Shown piece by piece: positions 10,640-21,406 of a stretch of 64,000 bases of DNA. The DNA lies in NCBI RefSeq assembly GCF_020283565.1, contig NC_060061.1, positions 46,909,362 through 46,973,361 on the forward strand, written 5' to 3'. The translations under genes and the position numbers were made by a program. Source of the DNA: Trifolium pratense (taxonomy: Eukaryota > Streptophyta > Magnoliopsida > Fabales > Fabaceae). Each line of letters starts with the position of its first letter. Within the stretch, counting starts at the first letter, position 1. Under the pieces are notes generated by a model. It searched no databases. It saw only the letters and a program-made list of their open reading frames with translations, and was not told the origin of the DNA.

Positions 10640-10960
10640 GTTGGTCAAAATGAATATAAATAATAATACAAGGTATGATCATCATCTCTCATAAAATTAG
10701 ATCTGAGTTAGTCCCAACTCTCAATCCTAAGATGGTAACAGAGCCTCCTCCACGGTCAGCTAGGCCGCCTGCTATCAATTTTTGATTGGGCCATTGGTTG
10801 AGTTAGGCCCAATACCCAATTCTAAGAGTGTTTTGAATTCGTGACTTACATCATAGAGGTGTGCGTCACACAGGTGCATCATCATCGTTTTCATCATCTT
10901 CATAACCTAGCTCAGATTGATCCACCCGGCCCGAGGTGTGCGTCACAGAGGTGCATAATT
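10640..10960 (-). pseudogene. Relic of the 3' end of a PMD gene with a retroelement scrap
   Basis: 10645-10690 resembles the 3' flank of the PMD gene (44760-44815). 10850-10960 matches PMD exon 5 near 45320-45390 (CATCATCTTCATAACCTAGC). Between them, 10697-10840 carries an LTR end and primer-binding-site-like sequence (GATGGTAACAGAGCCTCCTCC) of the family seen again at 42410 and 43715. Nothing is translatable. Confidence 0.55.
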
Positions 10961-12664
10961 GATAATTACGAACTAGAAGTTTTCAAGTTATAAATGTTTC
11001 TTATACTAATTTCTTAAACTACTAATTGTGGATGCATAACCAATTGCAATAGTTGTCATCTCTTTTTGTTAATTTAACTTATATGATTGTACAAGTATCA
11101 TCATTGTAAACTAATTTATCTTGGACAAACCATCCAAAATATTGTAGCAAGTTCTAGTTTTACTTAGATATGATTTGCAATATTGTTTTTTCTTATTATT
11201 GCAAATCAATTGAGATGACATCTTCACATAATGTAGATTTGGATTGAAGCAAAATGCTGATTACAGCTCATAGCTTAGGTTACCAAGAGTAGTAGAATTT
11301 GGTGCATATTAGGAAACACCTGATTTTCTATTGGAACATAATTTCTACACAAACTCTGATTCTGCTGCCATATTGATATATAAACTAATAGAAATAAGTA
11401 ACCAATTTACTCGTTAAGGTTACATCGTGGAGTTGGTATTTAAGGAATTTGGCATAACATTCTTGTCACTTATTAGTGGTCTTGGGGCTTGTTCAAAAAT
11501 AAACTTATTAGTGGTCTTGGGATCCTATCCACTATTTAGCGGGGTAAGAGGCCGTTTCGCTAGCACCTGTGTCAGTAGGTTTTGATTGTGCTTGCTTAGG
11601 TGTATGTAATGTTCCACTGTTTTTAGAACTATCAGAAGCTGTGTTGTTGGACTGCTTTTCCTGCTTCAGCTGTGTTTGTAGAACTATCAGAAGTTGTGCT
11701 AAGTGCAGATATGTGTATCATTTTGAAGGGATGCGTATCATACCAGTGGATGTTCTAGCAGGTATCTGTTTTTGAGGTGTAGTGCTTTGGCTAAGCTTTG
11801 GTTCCCATCAGCTTTTTGGGTCTATCAGTGTGTTCTTTAATGGTTGGTTTGATTAGAGTTTTGCGAATTACTGTGTGCTTTAGCATGGCCAATGCAGCTT
11901 CCGTGCCTAGCTTTTCGGAGTGTGTAATCGTTTTGGCTTTATTCAGGTATGCCTCTTACTCAATATGGGTGGCATAGATGTTTGAATTCAAGGAAAATCC
12001 AACAAACAAGAAATTGAGAGAGTTCAGTACACGGATAACTAACTCCTACAAATATAGAATAAATGTGATGTTAGCACATAGGACTCTGAGAAATTGATTG
12101 TTTTCTGATGCTACTGTTCTAATTAAGTTGTTAGTACTGTTGGTATTTTTGTTTTCTTAAGTTTTCTGATGCTACTGTTCTGAGTTTTCGTTGTCATTGG
12201 CAACACCATGATAGGAGCTCGGGGGTCATTACCTCGGAATAAGAACAACTGCATACGTGAAATTATAGACAATACTTATTATGGTCATTCTTTTATTGTC
12301 CGTAAATCAATTACTCAATACTTATTATTTCTTCTCTTTTCTTTTATGCTCAGTAAATCAATTACTCAACCACATATGTGATTTTCTTTTATGCATGCTA
12401 TTGTATATTGCTTACATGAATATGTTCTTGTATTCTTTTCGTATAAAACTGTTTATATACTGTCTTCGTTCAGCTAGGATTGATGTTCTTAGACTAAATG
12501 TATATTTTTGTTATTCTGTGTATTAAATTGGTCCTCTTCTATGCATCGATTTAGAATTGTTGGAGTTTGATATGGCAGTACCAGGACCATCATTGTAAAG
12601 AAATTTTAATAGCAAGTATTTTGAAAACAGAATCTGACTAGTGACCTAGTCTTTCTTGCTGATA
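10961..12664. other. Duplicated non-coding block
   Basis: 11020-11140 matches 37620-37750, and 11600-11930 matches 37790-38060. 11870-11910 also resembles 35695-35740. These segments travel with the RLP/PMD block, but I recognise no coding content. Small frames in the block (for example 11569-11775) are not preserved between copies. Confidence 0.5.
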
Positions 12665-12862
12665 TTCTGACTTACATCACAAAACTGTTAATCATGTATC
12701 AGTATCATGATATGCTCACAAGGCCGTAAATATGAATTACTCTCATTGGCTTCATGCAGCTTACTGCTTTAGATCATGGTTAAACTTGGCAGCTACGTCA
12801 TCTTCACAGCCTACTAGTATTGATCAACAGAGGCGTGTGTTGCAGAAGTGCATATTCACAGG
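12665..12862 (-). pseudogene. Relic of PMD exon 5
   Basis: On the minus strand it matches PMD exon 5 at about 45121-45390: GACTTACATCACAAAACTGT, CTCATTGGCT, CATGCAGC, then TTTAGATCATGGTTAAACT and CAGAAGTGCATATTCACAGG. It has deletions and broken frames. It lies about 0.5 kb from the stop of the first intact RLP. Confidence 0.6.
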
Positions 12863-13381
12863 TAATTAGAGAACAATAGAAACTTACTATGTGTTGAAAA
12901 TTACTAAACTAGGAGTTGTCATCTCTTTTTGTTGATTTAAGTTTTAAAGATTGTACCAGTACATTAATGTACATAATTATATTTGAAGATATTGTAGCAA
13001 GTTCTAGTTTATCTTTGATTTCAAAATATTGGTTTTTCTTTTCTACAGCAATCTTATATGATATAAAATTATTCAATGAACAAAAACATTACAGCAAGTA
13101 AAAAATGAATTCTGTAGTAAGCAGTTACATATGAATATGATCTCATTCCTCATATTATAGAACTCTTCAATGTTGACATCACAATAGCTCTGCAATCTGC
13201 ATAACATTTCATGATCTGCCACTTGCATAATCACCTAATAAAATATGAAGCAAATTACATTGTTAGAAAATCCTCTGTTAAAGTTGCAACCATGTTTGTA
13301 ACCAATAATTAAAACAAAATACTCTATAGTGTAATCAATAAATATGTGAAGTAGATTTCACAAACCTTAACTAGCAGGAGT
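12863..13381 (-). other. RLP 3' flank / 3' UTR
   Basis: 13060-13381 is conserved beside every RLP copy (6100-6362, 21960-22345, 23340-23786, 38630-38892). It may contain a 3'-UTR intron: on the minus strand a GTTTGTGAAATC donor-like site follows the stop by about 16 bp, and AG-ending acceptor candidates lie near 13240. Transcript data would decide. Confidence 0.45.
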
Positions 13382-15775
13382 TCAATTTCTGTGAAAGCTA
13401 TTTAACTTTACCATCAAAGTTACATAGACCTTGCCACCCACTCCATCAACAAACCGATAGCATGCATGCCTCCACTTCCTAATAAGAAACAAAGAACCAC
13501 AAATTCCCCAGAAACCTGCTGCAAATCCAACTCCCATGCCAAGAAACACTGATTCTCGTATGGAGTCATCATCTTCATTCTCCGGAGATGGAGTTGCATT
13601 TTTAGGATTTTCTTCTTTTATAGTACAATTATTAAGAGGAGCTCCGCATAGTTTAGGATTCCCAATGTAGCTCGATGCATTAAAACTTTGAAGTTGAGTT
13701 CCTATTGGGATTTTTCCATCAAAATTGTTGCATGATAAATTCAAATATTCCAAAAAGGTTAACAGAGACATGCTTTGAGGAATTTCACCACAAAACTTAT
13801 TATTAGAGAGATCAAGGGACTCCATATTGTTCATGCCTCCAATCATCTTAGATATTGTTCCAATAAAATTATTCTGAGATAAGTTCAACGTTTGAACTTG
13901 AACAAGGTGAAATAATTCCAGTGGCACGTTTCCAGACAAGTTGTTAGCTGAAAGGTCAATAGTCCGCCTACGTGGGTTAATACGGTACATATAGTCTTGA
14001 CCTTTTGTAAACAACTCATATGTAACATCAGCATAGAATGAATTCACATTATTAGAAGCAACCATTTGAGTCAAGTTGTAGGCACAATCAGGAATAGATC
14101 CCAAAAGTTTGTTTTGTGCAAGGTCCAAATGAAACAAATCAGGGAGATTGAATAGTTGTGGTGGAATAGTCCCTTCAAATAGGTTATCTCTCAATATGAC
14201 CACTTGTAATTTTTGGGACATATTGATTGGTATGGTTCCAGAAAGTTTATTTTTCCCCAAGTTCAAGTTATGCAATTGTTTCAAATCAGAGAAGGGTAAC
14301 AAAACTTCACCAGATAGCTTATTACTCCATAAATTAATGATAATTAATTCTTTCATGTTATTCCAACTATGTGGAATTGATCCTGAGAAGGAGTTGTAAG
14401 AAAAATCAACAACACCGGCATTCGGTGATATGTTTGGGAGTCCTCCTGTGAAACTATTGTTTGACAAATATAAAGTATCACCCTTTAGTGTTAGGTTTGA
14501 TATGTCCCCAGTCAAGAAATTGTTTGACAAATCAAGATAATCAGATATTCTTTCTATAAGGCTCGAAAAATTGTTTCTATCTACCAATGAAATTCCCGAA
14601 CTCGATAAGTCGAGATATTGCAGTGACTTCTGTGTATATATCCAAGATGGAAAGTTTGGACCTTGATTTGTATTTCCCAAATAAAGTTCATGGAGTTGAA
14701 AAGGAGGAACCCAATCCAAATCAAATTGGAATACAAAATTAGAACTTGACAAGTCTAGTGAATCTAAATTAGAGAGTTTGGAAAATGTATTTTCTGAAAT
14801 TTCACCTGAGAAATTATTACCACCAATGGACAAGTAATTTAAGGATGAGAGGTTTTCTAAAGTTGAAGGAATATTGGAACCACTTAACATGTTACGGTAA
14901 AGACCAAGGTGTTGAATATTTGGTAGTTGGCTTATTTCATCTGGAATTGAACCTTGTAGTTTGTTAAAAGAGAGATCAAGGTATCTCAGATTTTGAAGGT
15001 TTAGCAAGCTTGAAGGTATCTCACCATGTATATGGTTACCTGAAAGGTCAAGATAAGCGAGATCTCTGGTGAGATTAAAAAACCAATTTGGTATCTGAGA
15101 GGTCAAGTTGTTGTAAGAAAGATCAAGGGTTAAAAGTGAAGACAAATTCGAATATTGAATAGATGGGTTGATGATGAAGTTGTTCAGTTTACAATCACTC
15201 AGTTGTAATTCTAATAGTGAAGGAAGTGTATTAACAGCTTGAAGCCAATTGGTTACCTTATGAAGATCAATAAAACTAAGGTTCAGATATTTCAATGAAG
15301 AAAGTGGAGAAAGCCAATCAAGATTATTCATGTGAAGAGAAGCATAGATGGAATCAGTGGATAAGTCAAGGTAGATAAGGTTAGATGGATGTGTGATGTT
15401 GTGTTGAGTGGCTGGAATATTCATCACATCAAAATGATTCAAACTCAAATCCAAGTAACTCAGAAACTCAAGTTGTAGGATAGACAAGTTAATCTCACCA
15501 GTCAAACCATGATTGCCGAGATCAAGTTCTGTAACTCTGCCAGTAATGTTGTCGCAATGGACTCCTTCCCATGCACAGCAATCTATTTCGGTTGACCATG
15601 TTGATATCTTACCATAACTATCATTGATTCCCTTTTTGAAGATTAACAATGTCTCTTCATCTTTCTCATTGCATTGAACCAATTTTTGATCATTACTAGA
15701 CACACTTCTGTGAAATGTGGTTAAAGATAAAAGTAGAAGCAAAAGAAGTGACATTTGTGAAGTAAGAATGGTCAT
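13382..15775 (-). CDS. LRR receptor-like protein (RLP, Cf/EIX2 type), copy 1
   Basis: Single-exon 797-aa protein. Residues 1-27 are a hydrophobic signal peptide. An LRR N-cap follows (CNEKDEETLLIFKKGI and DCCAWEGVHC). About 20 extracellular LRRs of plant type (LxxLxLSxNxLxGxIP) fill the body, interrupted at about 575-610 by a non-LRR island with FTKGQDYMYR. Four more LRRs and a C-cap (NPKLCGAPL) follow, then an acidic juxtamembrane stretch (ENEDDD), a membrane helix rich in small residues (GMGVGFAAGFWG) and a short basic tail (RKWRHACYRF) without a kinase. Such RLPs sit in the plasma membrane and, in known members, signal through SOBIR1/BAK1-type kinases after sensing microbial or apoplastic ligands; the ligand here is unknown. 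The protein is shorter than many EIX/Cf receptors (900-1000 aa), but both ends are intact. The start is conserved with the two paralogues. Confidence 0.9.
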   Translation of the reverse strand: MTILTSQMSLLLLLLLSLTTFHRSVSSNDQKLVQCNEKDEETLLIFKKGINDSYGKISTWSTEIDCCAWEGVHCDNITGRVTELDLGNHGLTGEINLSILQLEFLSYLDLSLNHFDVMNIPATQHNITHPSNLIYLDLSTDSIYASLHMNNLDWLSPLSSLKYLNLSFIDLHKVTNWLQAVNTLPSLLELQLSDCKLNNFIINPSIQYSNLSSLLTLDLSYNNLTSQIPNWFFNLTRDLAYLDLSGNHIHGEIPSSLLNLQNLRYLDLSFNKLQGSIPDEISQLPNIQHLGLYRNMLSGSNIPSTLENLSSLNYLSIGGNNFSGEISENTFSKLSNLDSLDLSSSNFVFQFDLDWVPPFQLHELYLGNTNQGPNFPSWIYTQKSLQYLDLSSSGISLVDRNNFSSLIERISDYLDLSNNFLTGDISNLTLKGDTLYLSNNSFTGGLPNISPNAGVVDFSYNSFSGSIPHSWNNMKELIIINLWSNKLSGEVLLPFSDLKQLHNLNLGKNKLSGTIPINMSQKLQVVILRDNLFEGTIPPQLFNLPDLFHLDLAQNKLLGSIPDCAYNLTQMVASNNVNSFYADVTYELFTKGQDYMYRINPRRRTIDLSANNLSGNVPLELFHLVQVQTLNLSQNNFIGTISKMIGGMNNMESLDLSNNKFCGEIPQSMSLLTFLEYLNLSCNNFDGKIPIGTQLQSFNASSYIGNPKLCGAPLNNCTIKEENPKNATPSPENEDDDSIRESVFLGMGVGFAAGFWGICGSLFLIRKWRHACYRFVDGVGGKVYVTLMVKLNSFHRN

Positions 15776-15864
15776 GAATGATTGATTGGTTTGGATCAGA
15801 AGAAAAAAAGAAGTTGGAAGAAACAGATGTTATGTTGGTATAGCTTAGTGAGATTGTAGTGTGA

Positions 15865-15872
15865 TTATATAA
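15865..15872 (-). promoter_or_regulatory. Probable TATA box of RLP copy 1
   Basis: TTATATAA about 90 bp upstream of the start codon. An equivalent TATA motif lies at a similar distance before the other two intact RLPs, inside conserved GTGATTATATA-type context. Confidence 0.5.
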
Positions 15873-17284
15873 GATATTTGCTAATGGGAAAGAATGAAAA
15901 AAGCGACACAGTCCAAATTTTTTTATATAAAAGTTAAGGAGAGAAGATCCACTATCTTGTATAATTTTTTTTAACTAAGTTTCCTTTAAGCTTCCTTTTT
16001 GCTTTGGCTCTAAATTGTTAACTAATATATGTTACTTTTACCATTGAGTAATGGGAAAGCAGATAAGACTTAGAATCATATAATGTAGCAAAGAAGATCC
16101 ACCTTCTCCACCAAAACCAATTACATTAGAGCTATTAAGTTTCCTTTGAGCTTCCTTTTTTCTTTTGGCTCCAAATTTCCAACCCTCAAGTTGACTAGAA
16201 ACAAACAAAGTTGCATGCAGCACCAAAAATGTATTCAAAGATAATGAATTGGAGATTTTGTCATTGCTTCATGCTCCGAAAATGTACCGTGTTAAATAAA
16301 AGGGCTATTTGAAACTGCATTGCAACATTATGTGAATAATTCATGTTATCAGATGGATTAAATTTATTCAATGCGTTGAATGCTTAGTTCTTTTAAACCC
16401 TTTGCGCGCTATTGTATATTGCTTACATGAAAACGTGCATGTATTCTTCTTCGTATGAAACTTTTGATATGCTGTCTTCATTCATCTAGGATTGATGTTT
16501 TTCACTAAATTTATATTTTTTTTCTTCTGTGTATGAAATAAATGCTCTGCTATGAATCGATGTAGAACTTTGGGAGTTGGGAGCTTGATATTGCCGTAGC
16601 TAGTCTATGATGGCACATGGATGCAGTGTTGCAATTAGCTAGCAGAACTAAAACTAAAAACTTGTGAGTTATTATCTAACACCATGCAAGATCATCAATT
16701 GATTCATTTCTTGGGCATGAAGATACCCTGGTCTGTAATATTTATCAAATGTTGGAATTTGCCTTAATCTTGATGAAAACAAAATTCTTGTTTTGCTCTG
16801 TTCATGGCACGGCGCGCAGGGGTGGACAGCACGAGGCGCTGTTTCGCGTGCAGATGTGTCTTTGGCCACTGGTTGTGGCGCCAGGGACGGATCCAGGAAA
16901 TTAAGTATGCGGGGGCAATATATATATATTTTATTTTATTTTTGTCAAGTCACTTAGTAGCAAAACATTTCACTTTAAAGGCGAATAAATAGACTGTCCA
17001 GAGTTTGAATCTCACTTCCGATATTCTTATCAGCCGACCTAAACTCACGAGACAATGATATATAATATAACATCAATTGATTGGGACATATGGTGTAGTG
17101 AAAAAATACAAATTAGAGCATCAATTCGGAAATTGGTTTATTTTACATTACTACAGCACTTTGCAATTGTTTTCTTTTGAAAAATAACTTATAGGAAGGT
17201 GAACATTTACAAGAAAGTTTGGATATACTAGTAATATATATATACTTCAAATGCGCGAGGTGCAGGTCGAGCTGTATATTTGAT
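15873..17284. other. RLP upstream flank and unassigned sequence
   Basis: 15873-16260 is RLP 5' flank shared with 8819-9000 and 41375-41720. 16400-16560 resembles 41940-42110 and 12390-12530. 16880-16910 (GGGACGGATCCAGG) looks like a terminus of an hAT-like repeat family. No gene is supported. Confidence 0.45.
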
Positions 17285-17385
17285 CTTCATCATTAAACTT
17301 GGCAGCTACGTCATCTTCACAGCCTAGCTCATATTGATCAACACCGAGGCATTTGTTGCAGAAGAGCATATTCACAGGTAATTAG
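17285..17385 (-). pseudogene. Relic of PMD exon 5
   Basis: It matches 12780-12865 and PMD exon 5 near 45290-45390 (TTGGCAGCTACGTCATCTTC, CAGCCTAGCTCATATTGATC). It is frame-broken and very short. The shared non-coding sequence continues at 17385-17600, as at 12865-13040. Confidence 0.55.
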
Positions 17386-17745
17386 AGAACAATAAAAACT
17401 TACTATGTGTTAAACTAGGAGTTTTCAATCACCTATTTAATTTTTCTTCTATAATATCATGAAATACTAATTGTATCTCTTTTTGTTAAATTAAGTTTCA
17501 AAGATTGTACCAGTAACATTAGTGCAAATAATTGTATTTGAAAATATTGTAGAAAGTTCTAGTTTATCTTTGGTTTCAAAATATTGGTTTTTCTACAGAA
17601 AATCAAATCAGATTGCATCTTCAAACAATGTAGAGTTGGAGGCTCCAAATTGTAACTAATACTCCCTTCGTCCCAATTTGTCCCAATTTGATTGACACAG
17701 TTGACTGTTGTGCATTATTCACACATGTTGTTTTGACCTTATTTA

Positions 17746-18119
17746 TGTTGGAAGGAAGCTTTAATAGGTGGAGAAAGTGTTTAAATAATTTGAGAGAGGA
17801 TATGAAACTTGTTGGAAGGGAATTCTACTTATATTATTGAGTGTTTGTAATTTTTGGCTTGGTTTACAAATGACTACCTCTCCCCTATTTATAGTCTTCA
17901 AGGGAGAGTTCTACATACTCCTAGAGACTCTTCTACATACTTCTAAGAGAGAGTTCTACAAACTTCTCTATACTTCTACATACATTTTCTACTATGACTT
18001 CTACTTATTTCTACATATCTCTAGAACATTCTTTAGACATACTACTTATTACTAAATTTGGGCTTAAACTTCCTAAGGCCCAAAACTAACAAACCCAAAA
18101 TCAATTTACATATTCAACA
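17746..18119 (-). repeat. 3' LTR of the copia element
   Basis: 374 bp, TG...CA ends. It has a TATA box on the minus strand (CTATAAATAG, 17885-17894). The last codons and stop of the polyprotein lie within its first bases. Confidence 0.9.
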
Positions 18120-21100
18120 CCCCCCTTAAACTTGATTTTGCTACTCCAAGTAAATATCTTAATTTGACAAAGTGTTCACGCTTGAGAGGTTTGGTGAAGA
18201 TATCAGCTACTTGGTCATCTGTCTTCACGTACTCCAACTTCACATCATTGTTAGAAACACACTCTCTAATATAGTGGTAGCGTGTGTCAATGTGCTTACT
18301 TCGATCATGGAAGACTGGGTTCTTTGCCAAAGCTATTGCTGACTTGTTGTCCACGAATATCTTGGTCGGCTCCTTTTGCGGCAAACTCAACTCCTTTAAT
18401 AGGTTTCTCAACCAGATTGCATGACAAACACACGAAGTGGCCGCCACGTATTCCGCCTCACATGTGGAAAGAGTGACAATCGGTTGTTTCTTTGACATCC
18501 ATGTGAAAGCTGTGTTTCCAATATAGAAAACAAAGCCGCTTGTACTTTTTCGGTCATCCACGTCTCCTCCCCAATCACTATCGCTATATCCAACGAGCTT
18601 GTAATCATCAGAAACAGAGTAGTACAAGCCTAAGTTTGTTGTACCTTTGATGTAGCGAAGAATCCTCTTTGCTGCCAATCTTGCCTTGTATCTTTCAACT
18701 TCTCCTTTGGAGTTTTTCTTTGCTTTATACACCCACTTTACACCTATCGCCTTGTGCCCTTTTGGAAGTGAGACCAACTCCCATGTTTCATTCTTCTTTA
18801 TCGCCTTGATCTCTTCGTCCATGGCAGTTCTCCAAGTCTTCTTCTCAAATGCTTCTTGGAAATTCATGGGCTCGCAATCCGCAAATAGACAAAAAAGAGT
18901 AAGATTGTCTTGATTTTCGGTTACCTCGTAAATTTCTTGCAAACTTCTAAAGTGATGAGTCTTTTCACTTGGGCTTTCTCCTTCTTCAGAACTCAGAGTT
19001 GGTGAAGCCGGCGGAGTAGCAAGATCTTCTCTTGATTCCTCTGGTTCCACATCATCTTCTTCAAATTGTGGAAAGAAGTTGTAGTCCTTATTACTCGTTT
19101 TCCAATCCCACTCTCCTTCTTCATCGAAAATGACATTTCGACTAATGATAGTCTTCCCGGTATCAGGATTATAGAGCTTATAGCCTTTGGAGTTGGCGTC
19201 GTAACCAATGAAGATGTACTTTTCACTTTTGTCATCTAGTTTGCTTCTTTTCTCGTCCGGTATATGAGCGTGAGCTATGCTTCCAAAGACTCTTAGATGG
19301 GAAATTCCAGGCTTTCTTCCACTCCATGCTTCTTGTGGTGTTTTTCCCAACACGCTTCTTGTCGGAGAACGGTTTGATAGATAAACAGCGCACGCAACAG
19401 CTTCTGCCCATAGTTCCTTTGGTAGTCTCTTGCTTTTTAGCATGCTCCTCGCCATCTCAAGGATTGTCCTGTTCTTTCTCTCTGCCACTCCATTTTGTTG
19501 AGGGGATCTTGGTACCGTCAGTTGTCGTCGAATGCCATTGTCTTCACAATACTTAAGGAATTCGTTTGAAGTAAACTCTCCTCCTCGGTCGGATCTTATT
19601 GCTTTAATCATGAGGCCACTTTCCTTCTCAACCAGGGCTTTAAACTTTTTGAAGTTTTCAAACACTTCTGATTTCTCCTTCAAAAAGTACACCCATGTTT
19701 TTCTTGAAAAATCGTCAATAAAGAGAAGGAAGTAGTTACTCTTACCGAGTGATCTTGGCTTGATCGGACCGCACACATCTGTATGTATGAGCTCCAACGG
19801 CTTTTGCGCTCTTGAGCTCGACTCCTTAGGGAAGCTCATTTTGACTTGCTTTCCAAGTAAACATCCTTCACATACTTGATTGGGGTGGTTGATGTAAGGC
19901 AACCCTCTGACCATTTCCTTCTTAGAGAGCAACTCTAATCCTCCAAAATTAAGATGCCCAAATCGAAGATGCCAAAGCCACGACTCTTCTTTGTAGCACA
20001 TTTTGAGACATTGCGCAACATCATTTTGTATGTTGAGCACGAACATTCTATTTCTTGACATTGGCACCTTAGCAATGAACTTGTTTGAATGATCTCTTAT
20101 AGAAAGGTTATTATTCTTCAATTGAATGTCATAACCTTTCTCTAAGAGTTGTCCTAGACTCAAGATGTTGCTCTTCATGTTTGGCACATAGTAAACATTG
20201 GAAATAAATTGATGATCCCCATTTTTCAAACGGATGAGAACGTTTCCTTTACCTTTCACTGCCACTTTTGATTCATCTCCGAAAGCCACGTTCCCGTTCA
20301 CTGATTCGTCTAACTCTACGAACATGCTTCTTCGCCCACACATATGGTTGCTTGCACCGCTATCAAGGTACCATTGATTATCTCCACCTCTTTCATTATC
20401 TTTGTGTGCCAACAATAATGTTCCATCTTCTTGGTTTATTTCTTCAACATAGTTGGCCTTCTCTTCAACTCTATGATTGCTAGGAGCTCTACATTCGAAA
20501 GCATAATGCCCAAACTTCTCACAATTATAGCATTTAACCCGTGACTTATCGTACCTTGGTTTTAGAGATCCTCTCCCACGACCTCTTGATGAGATTTCTC
20601 CTCTTTGGTTGTTGTCATCATTAGGCCTCCAACCTCGTCCGCCTCCATATCCACGACCACGTCCACGTTCTCGAGCGCCACCTCGTCTTTGGTTGCTCCG
20701 ACCATGTTCTTCTCTAGGTGAATCGAGTCGTGTCTTGAGTACTTGCTCCTCGTTATCTTCCTTCTTCTTCTTCTTTTCCTCATAAGCTTGCAACGACCCA
20801 AGAAGTTGCTCCATTGTCATGTCCTCTAAATCTTTTGTCTCTTCGATGACGGTGACAATATGCTCAAACTTTGGATCTACCGATCTAAGAACTTTCTCCA
20901 TGATTCTTACATCATCATACTTCTCTCCGTTTCTTTTTAGATTATTAGTAACCGTCAAAACTCTTGAGAAGTAATCAGAGATAAGTTCACCTTCTTTCAT
21001 ATGCAAAGCTTCAAACTCTCCTCTTAGTGTTTGAAGACGTACCTTCTTTACTTGATCGGCTCCCTTGTAAGAAGTTCGAAGTTTCTCCCATGCTTCTTTA

Positions 21101-21372
21101 GCCGTCGTTGCTCCCGAGACCTTCTCGAACGTGTCTTCATCTAATCCTTGATAGATTAGACAGAGAGCCTTCTTGTCTCTCTTCCTTGAGTCTCTCAAAC
21201 CATCCTTTTGAGTTTGAGATAAAGTACCTTCATTCTCCGGGATTACAAGGCCTTTCTCGACTATCTCCCACATGTCGTGTGCGCCAAGGAGAGCCACCAT
21301 TCTCAGACTCCAATTGTCGTAGTTGCTCTTTGTGAGCATCGGGACTTGGAGAGGAACATCACTATTCGCCAT
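18106..21372 (-). CDS. Copia gag-pol polyprotein lacking most of the reverse transcriptase
   Basis: One uninterrupted frame. The start is taken at MANSDVPLQVP (21372), which fits gag N-termini; an in-frame Met six codons upstream (21390) gives 1,094 aa, and residue numbers here use that. Order: UBN2-type gag (7-215), RG-rich linker, CCHC knuckle CYNCEKFGHYAFEC (287-300), protease DSGA (343-346), integrase HHCC region (478-510), integrase catalytic D538, D601 and E637 (62 and 35 residues apart), then the first part of the reverse transcriptase (about 842-905). At 905-909 (YKARLAAKRILRYIKG) the chain jumps to the reverse transcriptase-RNase H connection, so about 250 residues, including the YVDD active site, are absent. 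RNase H follows with DSDWGGD, CEAEYVA and VDNKSA. The gene encodes particle, protease and integrase but not a working polymerase. No stop or frameshift is seen. Confidence 0.93.
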   Translation of the reverse strand: MANSDVPLQVPMLTKSNYDNWSLRMVALLGAHDMWEIVEKGLVIPENEGTLSQTQKDGLRDSRKRDKKALCLIYQGLDEDTFEKVSGATTAKEAWEKLRTSYKGADQVKKVRLQTLRGEFEALHMKEGELISDYFSRVLTVTNNLKRNGEKYDDVRIMEKVLRSVDPKFEHIVTVIEETKDLEDMTMEQLLGSLQAYEEKKKKKEDNEEQVLKTRLDSPREEHGRSNQRRGGARERGRGRGYGGGRGWRPNDDNNQRGEISSRGRGRGSLKPRYDKSRVKCYNCEKFGHYAFECRAPSNHRVEEKANYVEEINQEDGTLLLAHKDNERGGDNQWYLDSGASNHMCGRRSMFVELDESVNGNVAFGDESKVAVKGKGNVLIRLKNGDHQFISNVYYVPNMKSNILSLGQLLEKGYDIQLKNNNLSIRDHSNKFIAKVPMSRNRMFVLNIQNDVAQCLKMCYKEESWLWHLRFGHLNFGGLELLSKKEMVRGLPYINHPNQVCEGCLLGKQVKMSFPKESSSRAQKPLELIHTDVCGPIKPRSLGKSNYFLLFIDDFSRKTWVYFLKEKSEVFENFKKFKALVEKESGLMIKAIRSDRGGEFTSNEFLKYCEDNGIRRQLTVPRSPQQNGVAERKNRTILEMARSMLKSKRLPKELWAEAVACAVYLSNRSPTRSVLGKTPQEAWSGRKPGISHLRVFGSIAHAHIPDEKRSKLDDKSEKYIFIGYDANSKGYKLYNPDTGKTIISRNVIFDEEGEWDWKTSNKDYNFFPQFEEDDVEPEESREDLATPPASPTLSSEEGESPSEKTHHFRSLQEIYEVTENQDNLTLFCLFADCEPMNFQEAFEKKTWRTAMDEEIKAIKKNETWELVSLPKGHKAIGVKWVYKAKKNSKGEVERYKARLAAKRILRYIKGTTNLGLYYSVSDDYKLVGYSDSDWGGDVDDRKSTSGFVFYIGNTAFTWMSKKQPIVTLSTCEAEYVAATSCVCHAIWLRNLLKELSLPQKEPTKIFVDNKSAIALAKNPVFHDRSKHIDTRYHYIRECVSNNDVKLEYVKTDDQVADIFTKPLKREHFVKLRYLLGVAKSSLRGVLNM
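18120..18132 (-). promoter_or_regulatory. Polypurine tract
   Basis: AGTTTAAGGGGGG on the minus strand, directly before the 3' LTR. It is the expected plus-strand DNA priming site. Confidence 0.7.
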
Positions 21373-21390
21373 CTTTAAGAGGACCTTCAA

Positions 21391-21403
21391 GCTCTTGATA
21401 CCA
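21391..21403 (-). promoter_or_regulatory. Primer-binding site (initiator Met-tRNA type)
   Basis: TGGTATCAAGAGC on the minus strand, 3 bp inside the 5' LTR. It resembles the TGGTATCAGAGC site used by many plant LTR elements. Confidence 0.75.
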
Positions 21404-21406
21404 CTT

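Noticed and set aside
16804..16992. Locally GC-rich frame, MARRAGVDSTRRCFACRC
   Set aside because: Short, with no partner exon or homologue; more likely part of an hAT-like repeat fragment (GGGACGGATCC).
17837..18055. 72-codon frame repeated exactly at 21498-21716
   Set aside because: It lies in the two LTRs of the copia element; identity reflects LTR identity, not a gene.
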